Assembly: GCA_003556865.1 (NCBI GenBank)
Contig: PWQF01000234.1
Coordinates: 1 to 5,157 of the forward strand
Source: Elusimicrobiota bacterium
GTDB taxonomy: Bacteria; CG03; SLGR01; PWQF01
Direction of reading: 5' to 3'
Length of the DNA: 5,157 nucleotides
Shown: positions 1 through 5,157 of the stretch, piece by piece
How the letters are laid out: each line of letters begins with the position of its first letter
Position numbering within the stretch: the stretch's first letter is position 1
The notes under the pieces: model-generated
What the model was told of the DNA's origin: nothing
The model's database searches: none
The model's input: the letters and a program-made list of their open reading frames with translations, nothing else
Made by a program: the position numbers and the translations under genes

Positions 1-59
1 AGGAGGGAGAGAAAAAGAGCCGTTATATAAGCAGCCTGGTAAAAGATAAGATACTTCAA
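1..59 (-). CDS. Partial gene: hydrophobic N-terminus of an unidentified protein, runs off the window
   Basis: A reading frame opens with TTG at 59-57 and continues without a stop to the window edge, giving 19 full codons and part of another. The peptide (TTG read as Met) begins MKYLIFYQAAYITALF and continues with Leu and Ser, which looks like a membrane-embedded or membrane-associated N-terminus. No ATG or GTG lies in frame between the preceding in-frame TGA (98-96) and this TTG. An AGGG motif sits 9 nt upstream. It lies on the same strand and immediately downstream of the acyltransferase, so it is probably the next gene of the operon. A short hydrophobic start like this is seen in LpxL-type acyltransferases and other lipid A enzymes, but too little is visible to name the family; that idea is inference from context only. 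Confidence 0.4.
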   Translation of the reverse strand, partial: MKYLIFYQAAYITALFLSL

Positions 60-60
60 T

Positions 61-156
61 TTAAAATACCCTAAAGATACCGGCCCGGCTGATTTTCAGC
101 TTCAGAAATAATCCCGCACTTTTCATTTTGTTAGGCAACTCTATACTCATAACCAT
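61..156 (-). CDS. Possible 31-residue ORF between the acyltransferase and the next gene
   Basis: An ATG-started frame of 31 codons ends in TAA at 63-61. It lies in the otherwise non-coding 60-162 gap and starts 6 nt after the acyltransferase stop, in the same reading frame as that gene. The peptide is basic (starts MVMSIELPNKMK, ends AGIFRVF) and resembles no family I recognise. There is no convincing Shine-Dalgarno before it (the upstream bases are AATAGA). It could be a chance ORF, a small coupled gene, or a decayed extension of the acyltransferase. Chance is most likely. Confidence 0.15.
   Translation of the reverse strand: MVMSIELPNKMKSAGLFLKLKISRAGIFRVF
69..72 (-). promoter_or_regulatory. 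Possible Shine-Dalgarno for the partial gene at 59
   Basis: On the minus strand AGGG is followed by 9 nt and then TTG. The motif is short, and its main value is that it supports the TTG at 59 as a start where no ATG or GTG is available. Confidence 0.3.
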
Positions 157-162
157 TCTATT

Positions 163-777
163 TTAAAGAAGCTCCCGGGCTTTTTTCCCTGTCTCGTTTA
201 TAAGACCGGATATTTTCCGGGCCTCTCTTTTTAAATCGGCCCCTTTTTCAACATAGTAGGGTTTACCGGTAACCACGGCAGCGCGGTTAAAGGGCAGGGG
301 AAGAACAAGGCGGTCCCAGCTTTTTATTATTTTTTTTCTTTTTACCGCCCAGCTTACCGGAACCAGCGGACATCCGGATTTAACTGCCACATAAGGAACC
401 CCCTTTTTCACCTTAAGTGCCGGTCCCCGGGGCCCGTCGGGGGTTACTGCCAGTATATTTCTGTTTTTCAGCGCCCTGAGCATTCCCACGGCTGCAGAAC
501 GGGCAGAAGCGGGATCTGATGCAGTGCCCCGGACAGCCCTGAATCCCAGGCTCTTAAGCACCCTCCATATTATTTCACCGTCCCTGGAAGTTGAAAGAAG
601 AACCCTTATGGCCTTCCCCCGGTGGGAATAGGCCAGGAAAGCCAGCCTGCTGTGCCAGAAGACATAAATAAAACCTCCCTCCGGAAGGGCAGCCTCGGAA
701 TAACGGTATATTTTTGTGGTCAGGCCTACCAGCCTGATATAGAGTGTAAAAAAGACTGAGGCCAGGAGAACATCCAT
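163..777 (-). CDS. DUF374 / LPLAT-family lysophospholipid acyltransferase
   Basis: This 204-residue protein is predicted to transfer an acyl chain to a lysophospholipid or lipid A-type acceptor at the inner face of the membrane; the true substrate is unknown. It carries the DUF374 signature order: FWHSR (40-44, catalytic-type His), STSRDGE (62-68), an RG pair (83-84), TPDGPRGP (112-119), GCPLVPVSW (135-143), SWDR (153-156) and VVTGKP (168-173). The classical HX4D spacing of PlsC is not kept, which is normal for this subfamily. Residues 4-19 form a hydrophobic helix that may anchor it to the membrane. About 200 residues is the usual family length, so it appears complete. The ATG at 777-775 overlaps the metH stop by 1 nt (TGATG); only a weak GGGG-type Shine-Dalgarno precedes it, so translation by re-initiation after metH is likely. 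Relatives often sit among lipid A genes, but here the visible neighbours upstream are metH and secDF. The family is confident, the reaction is not. Confidence 0.9.
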   Translation of the reverse strand: MDVLLASVFFTLYIRLVGLTTKIYRYSEAALPEGGFIYVFWHSRLAFLAYSHRGKAIRVLLSTSRDGEIIWRVLKSLGFRAVRGTASDPASARSAAVGMLRALKNRNILAVTPDGPRGPALKVKKGVPYVAVKSGCPLVPVSWAVKRKKIIKSWDRLVLPLPFNRAAVVTGKPYYVEKGADLKREARKISGLINETGKKARELL

Positions 778-3068
778 CAGCCCCGGATAATTTTTTCAGC
801 GGCCCGGACAGCCTTTACCGCATCCGGGGCGTAAGAGGCGCCTATGCTGCTGGAAAAACTTAATGTAACTGCTGCTCCGCCTACCAGGAGGGGGATAGAT
901 TTTTTTCTTTTCTTAAGTATTTTTTTTACTTCTTTCATCGCCGGCATTGTGGTGGTCATAAGAGAGGAAAGGGCAACTATATCGGCCTGCCGGGATATGG
1001 CTTCCTCCACTATTTTCTCCGACGGGACATCCACTCCCAGGTCAATAACATTAAAAGAGGAGTTCTTAAGCAGGAGGGTTACAAGGTTTTTTCCTATATC
1101 GTGTATATCTCCTTTTACAGTGGCTATAACCACGGTCCCTTTCACTTTTTTTAATTTTCCCTGGGACTTCAACTTTTTTTCTGCCTCATCTATGGCCTTC
1201 TCGGCGCTGCGGGCGGCTTCTATAAGCTGGGGGAGAAAGATACTCCTCTTTCCGTACTCTTCCCCCACCTTTTCCAGGGCCGGAGCAATTATTTTTTCTA
1301 TAAGCGCAAGGGGGGATTCAGTCTTAAGAATCTCCCTGGCCAGTGAGGGGGAGTCATCGGTGTTTCCCTCAAAAATAGATTTAGAGAGAGGATTTTTAAA
1401 TTTTATCTCTTTTTTATCCGGGGAAAAGTAAGAACTGTATTTAAGCGCGTTCGTATCCCTGCCCGAAACCAGGGCAGAAGAATAAAGGATATCAACCAGG
1501 TCCCTGTCCAGGGGGTCTGCGATCAGGGCAGATACCCCGCAGTATACCGAAAGTGATACCAGGGTCTGGTTAAGAAGCGCGCGGCGGGGAAGTCCCGAAG
1601 AAACATTGCTGACGCCTAAAACGCTTTTTCTATCCATTTTTTTCAGGGCCTTAAGTGTCCGGGAAGCGGAAAGGGGGTCCGAGGAAAGAGTAAGAACTAC
1701 CGGGTCCACAAGTATCTTTGAAGTATTGATCGACATCTCTTCAGCCCTGGAAATTATCTTTTCAGCGGTTTTTATTTTTTGCGAGGCCCTGCGGGGAACC
1801 CCCCTGTCATTTACAGAGAGGGCTATAAAGGGAATGCCGTATTTTTTCACCACGGGCAGAAGGGAATCCATTTTCTCTTTTTCTCCTGAAACGGAATTAA
1901 GCAGAAGAACCCCCGGATACCTCCGGGCCGCTTTTTCCACTTCCTCCGGATTCTGTGAATCCAAAACCAGAGGCATACCTGATTTTTCCTCCACCTTCAT
2001 TACAGTTTTCAGGGTATCCTCTTCATTGCCTCCCATATTTATGTCCAGGGCGGCCGCTCCTCCCTTTTTCTGTTTAAGTGCCTCCGCAATGACAAGGGAG
2101 GAAGAGCTTTTCAGCCTCGGCCTGGCGGTGAAATTTATTCTTTCCCCTATTATGCACGGATATTCCCCGATCCGGAGAAAAGAGGTGCGTGAGCTTATTA
2201 TAAGGGGAGACTTAACCGGAGGGGGAGGAGGTGAACAATTTTCAAGTTTTTTCCTTAATTCAGTTATATGCCCGGGGCCCGCACCGCAGCAGCCCCCTAT
2301 ATATGAAGCCCCGGCCTTAACAAGTTCACTGCATTTCCGGGCATAGGTTAATGGTTTTTCGGGGTAAATACTTCTGCCGCCGGATATTTCCGGAAGGCCT
2401 GCATTGGGCTGGGCAATGAGGGGAAGAGAGGTTGCCTTTCTCATATCGCTCAGGGGGCCTTTCATTCCTTCCGGACCCGAGGAACAGTTAAGGCCTATTA
2501 CCGAGGCCCCCAATGCCTCCATAACCGCGGCTGCGGCGGGGGCAGGTGTTCCGGTTGATGTCCGGCCGTCAGGAGAAAAAGTCATGGTGGCAATAATTTC
2601 CACTTGGGGCCAGGCTTCCCTGGCCCCTATAAGCGCGGCCCTCATTTCCGCGATATCATCCATAGTTTCTATTATAATTAAATGGGCGCCGGCATCTTTA
2701 AGGGCGGATGCGGTTTTCTTAAATACCAGCACCGCGTCCTCAAAATCAATTTTTCCCAGCGGAGCAACCATTTTTCCGGTAGGCCCGATTGAACCTGCTA
2801 TTTTAACTGGTTTATTAGAGCTTTCTGCTGCTGCCCGGCGGGCAATTTTTACTCCTTCACCTATAAGACGGCGGTAATTACTGTAATTAAGGGGGTTGGC
2901 TGTAAAGGTATTGGTTTCAATTATATCGGCACCTGCCTTAATAAATTCAGAATGGATCTCTTTTACTGAACCTGGGTTTGATAAATTGACCAGGGGGGAA
3001 CTGTCAATACCCCGCGAAGATAAGGCGGTGCCTGTTCCCCCGTCAAGAAAAATTATTTTATTACTCAA
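777..3068 (-). CDS. metH: Cobalamin-dependent methionine synthase lacking the reactivation domain
   Basis: This 763-residue cytoplasmic enzyme transfers a methyl group from methyltetrahydrofolate through cobalamin to homocysteine, giving methionine. The homocysteine domain spans about 1-278, with LDGGTGT near the N-terminus and the zinc ligands Cys195 (GLNC) and Cys260/Cys261 (GGCC). A proline linker (280-284) leads to the pterin-binding domain, about 300-545, with GERINFT (308-314), LDINMG (341-346), NSVSGE (391-396) and SNVSSGLP (487-494). The helical cobalamin cap covers about 570-640 (FLPQLIEAAR at 611-620). The cobalamin Rossmann domain covers about 643-763, with D654-I-H656-D-I-G659, where His656 is the lower axial cobalt ligand, then SSLMTTTM and GGAAVT. 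The chain stops where the E. coli enzyme (about 1227 residues) continues into the SAM-binding reactivation domain; that module is the adjacent upstream gene. Length and order match the short Thermotoga type. The start is TTG, overlapping the upstream stop (TTGA); no good Shine-Dalgarno is seen, implying translational coupling. Confidence 0.95.
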   Translation of the reverse strand: MSNKIIFLDGGTGTALSSRGIDSSPLVNLSNPGSVKEIHSEFIKAGADIIETNTFTANPLNYSNYRRLIGEGVKIARRAAAESSNKPVKIAGSIGPTGKMVAPLGKIDFEDAVLVFKKTASALKDAGAHLIIIETMDDIAEMRAALIGAREAWPQVEIIATMTFSPDGRTSTGTPAPAAAAVMEALGASVIGLNCSSGPEGMKGPLSDMRKATSLPLIAQPNAGLPEISGGRSIYPEKPLTYARKCSELVKAGASYIGGCCGAGPGHITELRKKLENCSPPPPPVKSPLIISSRTSFLRIGEYPCIIGERINFTARPRLKSSSSLVIAEALKQKKGGAAALDINMGGNEEDTLKTVMKVEEKSGMPLVLDSQNPEEVEKAARRYPGVLLLNSVSGEKEKMDSLLPVVKKYGIPFIALSVNDRGVPRRASQKIKTAEKIISRAEEMSINTSKILVDPVVLTLSSDPLSASRTLKALKKMDRKSVLGVSNVSSGLPRRALLNQTLVSLSVYCGVSALIADPLDRDLVDILYSSALVSGRDTNALKYSSYFSPDKKEIKFKNPLSKSIFEGNTDDSPSLAREILKTESPLALIEKIIAPALEKVGEEYGKRSIFLPQLIEAARSAEKAIDEAEKKLKSQGKLKKVKGTVVIATVKGDIHDIGKNLVTLLLKNSSFNVIDLGVDVPSEKIVEEAISRQADIVALSSLMTTTMPAMKEVKKILKKRKKSIPLLVGGAAVTLSFSSSIGASYAPDAVKAVRAAEKIIRG

Positions 3069-3703
3069 AGCCCGAACCAGCCCTGGACCGCTGTCACGGA
3101 TTTGCGGGGAGAGATAATACCTGAAGGAAGATATTTAATCCCTATTTTGCCTGCCTCAAGAAGCTTAATTATTTTTTTATTTGCCTCCGGCTCCCATCCC
3201 CCGTAACCGGGGGAAACCCTTAATCCGGCATAACATTCCATTTCTTTTGCATCCCTGTTTATAAGCCCGGAAACAAAATTAACAGCCTGCTCGGCTGCCT
3301 CGCTGCCGGCAGCATCCAGGATAAAAGCAGCGCTGAGGTTCTCTTTTTTAAGGATATTAATCTCTTCTTCTATTTTATCCCCGGCGGTAGCCGCCATAAA
3401 AGTCAGGGCCCGGGCAGAGGAGGCTATTTCACCTGTTTTTCCGCTCTTTAAAAGTATTTTTTCGGCAGCAGACTTAAACTCATCAGTTTCCCTGAGCAGG
3501 GTTTTATATACCACGGACGGGTATATGAGAGTATAGGCTTTCTGGATTCCCTTCTGTATAGCCTCGTCCTCGGGCGGAGCAAGCGGTCCGGTCCGGGAAT
3601 CATATTTGAGGTGCCGGAGGATTTCCCGCCTTCTCAGCTTTATTTTAAGGCCTCTTATTTTCCTTATTTCCGGAAGCGGTCTACTTTTTGTTCTGCCAGG
3701 CAT
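3065..3703 (-). CDS. Stand-alone methionine synthase reactivation (activation-domain) protein
   Basis: This 212-residue protein matches the C-terminal activation domain of MetH. That domain binds S-adenosylmethionine and helps re-methylate cobalamin that has been oxidised to the inactive Co(II) state. The diagnostic block is R162-V-S-P-G-Y167, which lines up with Arg1134-P-A-P-G-Tyr1139 of E. coli MetH, where Arg1134, Ala1136 and Tyr1139 contact SAM; the middle Ala is Ser here. The C-terminal SPRKSVTAVQGW resembles the end of known stand-alone activation proteins (P-x-K-S-V-T-A-type motif). It is translated just before metH with a TTGA overlap, which fits partners made together. The chosen start is ATG at 3703-3701, giving a 23 bp overlap with secF. 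An earlier ATG at 3769 would add 22 residues that lie wholly over secF and look unrelated. No strong Shine-Dalgarno precedes 3703, and recognisable domain sequence begins only near residue 19, so the start is moderately uncertain. The electron donor for reactivation is not in the window. Confidence 0.88.
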   Translation of the reverse strand: MPGRTKSRPLPEIRKIRGLKIKLRRREILRHLKYDSRTGPLAPPEDEAIQKGIQKAYTLIYPSVVYKTLLRETDEFKSAAEKILLKSGKTGEIASSARALTFMAATAGDKIEEEINILKKENLSAAFILDAAGSEAAEQAVNFVSGLINRDAKEMECYAGLRVSPGYGGWEPEANKKIIKLLEAGKIGIKYLPSGIISPRKSVTAVQGWFGL

Positions 3704-4571
3704 AGACCATGGGTGCCGCCACAAAGATAGAGGAATAGGTCCCGATAATAATTCCCGCAAAAAGAGCAACGGAAAAACCGTGCAGTACTTCTCCCCCTCT
3801 CAAAAGCAGGGCCAGCACCACGGCCAGGGTTGTGCCGGAGGTTATTACAGTCCTGGAAAGAGTATCATTTATGCTTAAGTTTATAATTTCCCCCAGGGGC
3901 TTTTTATAATGAAGCTTTAAATTCTCACGTATACGGTCGTAAACCACAATGGAGTCGTTTACAGAATATCCGGCAAGAGTAAGAAGGGCGGCCACAACCA
4001 CCAGGTCTATGGTTACACCCGTTAAAATAAGCAAGCCGAAAACTACAATCACATCATGTATCAGGGCAATTACGGCAGAAACGCCCCAGACCCCCCCCTT
4101 AAACCTCCAGGTGACATAAAGTATAATTCCCCCGAAGGCCAGAAGAAATGCCCAGAGGGCTCTTTCCCTCAGATAATCCCCCACGGCCGGACCGACCATT
4201 TCCGTTCTTAAGATTTCAGGGTTTTTTTCCGGATAATCCTCCAGCAGGGCAGCCTCCACCCTGTTGGCCACACTCTCTCCCTCGCCTTCCGGCTGCTGGG
4301 CCACGCGGATAACCGCTGCTTCCGCATCCCGGAAACTCTGGACTCCCGGATGTTCGTATCCGGCCAGGGAAAGAGTATTCCTTAAATCAATATCCGAAGG
4401 AAGGCTGTCAAAGCGGACATGCACAAGGGTTCCCCCGGTAAAATCTATTCCCCAGTTGGGCCCTTTTCTTAAAAGAAGGAAAAGAGAGGACGTCAGCAGA
4501 AGAATTGAAATAATAAAAGATACTTTTCTTAACTTTAAAAAATCTATGGAAGTATTTCTTAGCAATCTCAT
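3681..4571 (-). CDS. secF: Protein translocase subunit SecF
   Basis: This 296-residue integral membrane protein works with SecD beside SecYEG, using the proton-motive force to help pull exported proteins across the membrane. The family pattern is complete: membrane helix 1 at about 17-34, the NWGIDFTGG motif (39-47), a periplasmic domain at about 50-130 ending with MVGPAVG, then five helices between about 137 and 292. The conserved core [17 protein letters not shown] (201-217) contains the Asn, Asp and Arg residues typical of SecF, followed by [11 protein letters not shown] (235-245). Length is normal for SecF encoded separately from SecD. The ATG at 4571 overlaps the secD stop (ATGA) and has an AAAGGA Shine-Dalgarno 9 nt upstream. 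Its 3' end overlaps the reactivation protein gene by 23 bp. Confidence 0.96.
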   Translation of the reverse strand: MRLLRNTSIDFLKLRKVSFIISILLLTSSLFLLLRKGPNWGIDFTGGTLVHVRFDSLPSDIDLRNTLSLAGYEHPGVQSFRDAEAAVIRVAQQPEGEGESVANRVEAALLEDYPEKNPEILRTEMVGPAVGDYLRERALWAFLLAFGGIILYVTWRFKGGVWGVSAVIALIHDVIVVFGLLILTGVTIDLVVVAALLTLAGYSVNDSIVVYDRIRENLKLHYKKPLGEIINLSINDTLSRTVITSGTTLAVVLALLLRGGEVLHGFSVALFAGIIIGTYSSIFVAAPMVYAWQNKK

Positions 4572-5157
4572 ATTTTTAGTTCCTTTATATTTTTTTCTCC
4601 CGTAATAAGATCAAAAACAGTTTTGCTTACCACAAGAGCTGTAAACATACTTGCCATAATCCCTATAAACAGGGTTACGGCAAAACCCTGGATGGGGCCT
4701 GTGCCGAACTGAAAAAGAAAGGCTGCCGCCACCAGTGTGGTTACATTGGCGTCAAGTATGGTTGTCGTGGCTTTTTTATAGCCGGCATCAATTGCAACCC
4801 TGGGAGTTTTCCCCCCGGACAGTTCTTCTCTTATCCTTTCAAATATAAGCACGTTTGCATCCACAGCCATACCGGTTATAAGCACTATCCCCGCTATACC
4901 GGGAAGTGTAAGGGTAAATCCCAGCCCGGGAAGGGCCATCACTCCCAGGAGTATAAGTATGTTAAGAAGCAGGGCCAGGTCGGCAATTAGGCCGGCTGAG
5001 CGGTAATATATAACCATAAAGAGCAGGACAAGAATAAATCCCAGGGCCATTGCGGCCATACCCGCCCTTATGGAAGCGGCTCCCAGCGCCGGACCTATTG
5101 TCCTGTTCTCTATGATATCCACAGGAACAGGCAGGGCACCGGCTCTCAGGAGCATAG
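4568..5157 (-). CDS. secD: Protein translocase subunit SecD, C-terminal part (5' end outside window)
   Basis: The frame is open to the window edge, and the first visible Met (5155-5153) is internal, because the sequence starts in the middle of the family's [10 protein letters not shown]...[11 protein letters not shown] region that precedes the transmembrane block. About 195 residues are visible of a protein usually 400-600 long, so the first helix and most of the periplasmic domain are missing. Visible parts, counted from that Met, are SIRAG (28-32), hydrophobic helices at about 33-50, 55-75 and 80-105, the core motif [18 protein letters not shown] (95-112) with the conserved helix-4 Asp99 implicated in proton coupling, ILDANVTTL (133-141), and the last helices with [16 protein letters not shown] (151-166). 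It forms the SecDF complex with the next gene, with which it overlaps by 4 bp. It is clearly the first visible gene of this operon. Confidence 0.95.
   Translation of the reverse strand, partial: MLLRAGALPVPVDIIENRTIGPALGAASIRAGMAAMALGFILVLLFMVIYYRSAGLIADLALLLNILILLGVMALPGLGFTLTLPGIAGIVLITGMAVDANVLIFERIREELSGGKTPRVAIDAGYKKATTTILDANVTTLVAAAFLFQFGTGPIQGFAVTLFIGIMASMFTALVVSKTVFDLITGEKNIKELKI
4581..4586 (-). promoter_or_regulatory. Shine-Dalgarno of secF inside the end of secD
   Basis: AAAGGA on the minus strand lies 9 nt before the secF ATG. It is the clearest ribosome binding site in the window and supports the 296-residue SecF start; the metH and reactivation protein starts have nothing comparable. 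Confidence 0.6.

Noticed and set aside
88..100. Perfect 5 bp inverted repeat with a 3 nt loop (gctga ttt tcagc) considered as a terminator
   Set aside because: The stem is short and no T-run follows it on the minus strand; a downstream gene on the same strand also argues against termination here.
901..928. Runs of seven and eight A residues on the coding strand near the metH 3' end, considered as a programmed slippage site
   Set aside because: They simply encode Lys pairs (VKKILKKRKKS) in an intact frame, no alternative frame of interest follows, and A-runs are common throughout these Lys-rich genes.
844..1431. Plus-strand open frame of 195 codons
   Set aside because: It is antisense to the cap and cobalamin domains of metH, which carry clear family motifs. 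The peptide is Ser/Phe/Arg-rich, as expected from the complement of Lys/Glu-rich coding sequence.
1606..2346. Plus-strand open frame of 246 codons
   Set aside because: It is antisense to the folate domain and zinc-site region of metH, shows no recognisable domain and has shadow-like composition.
2404..2877. Plus-strand open frame of 157 codons
   Set aside because: It is antisense to the homocysteine-binding domain of metH. The Ala/Ser/Ile-rich peptide has no family motif.
2896..3117. Plus-strand open frame of 73 codons
   Set aside because: It is antisense to the metH start and the end of the reactivation gene, with no sign of independent coding.
3704..3769. Longer 234-residue version of the reactivation protein starting at 3769
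   Set aside because: The extra 22 residues lie wholly inside the conserved secF C-terminus and do not resemble the activation family; ATG 3703 is the more economical start.
3606..3878. Plus-strand open frame of 90 codons
   Set aside because: It is antisense to the secF 3' end and the start of the reactivation gene, with no recognisable motif.
4264..4605. Plus-strand open frame of 113 codons
   Set aside because: It is antisense to the secF N-terminal half, which has the diagnostic NWGIDFTGG motif.

Overview
The window is a tightly packed, single-strand block: every supported gene reads on the minus strand, so transcription runs from position 5157 down to 1. In that order the genes are the C-terminal part of secD (cut by the window edge), complete secF, a stand-alone methionine synthase reactivation protein, a cobalamin-dependent methionine synthase (metH type) without its own reactivation domain, a DUF374/LPLAT-type lysophospholipid acyltransferase, and probably the first 20 codons of another gene with a hydrophobic N-terminus that leaves the window at position 1.

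The first five genes have no gaps between them. The junctions overlap by 4 bp (secD/secF, ATGA), 23 bp (secF/reactivation protein), 4 bp (reactivation protein/metH, TTGA, with a TTG start) and 1 bp (metH/acyltransferase, TGATG). This is an operon with probable translational coupling. There is no room for an internal leader, so any promoter, cobalamin or SAM riboswitch must lie upstream of secD, outside the window. The only non-coding stretch is about 100 bp at 60-162.

Functionally there are two or three themes. SecD and SecF are membrane subunits that help the Sec translocon export proteins. The methionine synthase pair makes methionine from homocysteine and methyltetrahydrofolate; its catalytic and repair modules, which form one chain in E. 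coli MetH, are here two neighbouring genes. The acyltransferase probably works on membrane or lipid A-type lipids. No biochemical link between export and methionine synthesis is visible; this looks like co-transcription of housekeeping genes.

The organism is a bacterium that uses cobalamin. Split methionine synthases are known from Thermotoga, many Clostridia and other mostly anaerobic lineages. DUF374 acyltransferases are most familiar from bacteria with an outer membrane. Together these suggest a deep-branching, probably anaerobic diderm, but the phylum cannot be fixed from this window. Base composition is roughly balanced. Coding strands are purine-rich, with many AAA Lys, ATA Ile and AGA/AGG Arg codons in all genes, so no gene looks recently acquired. 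I found no mobile element, RNA gene, CRISPR array, terminator or obviously novel defence-like system.
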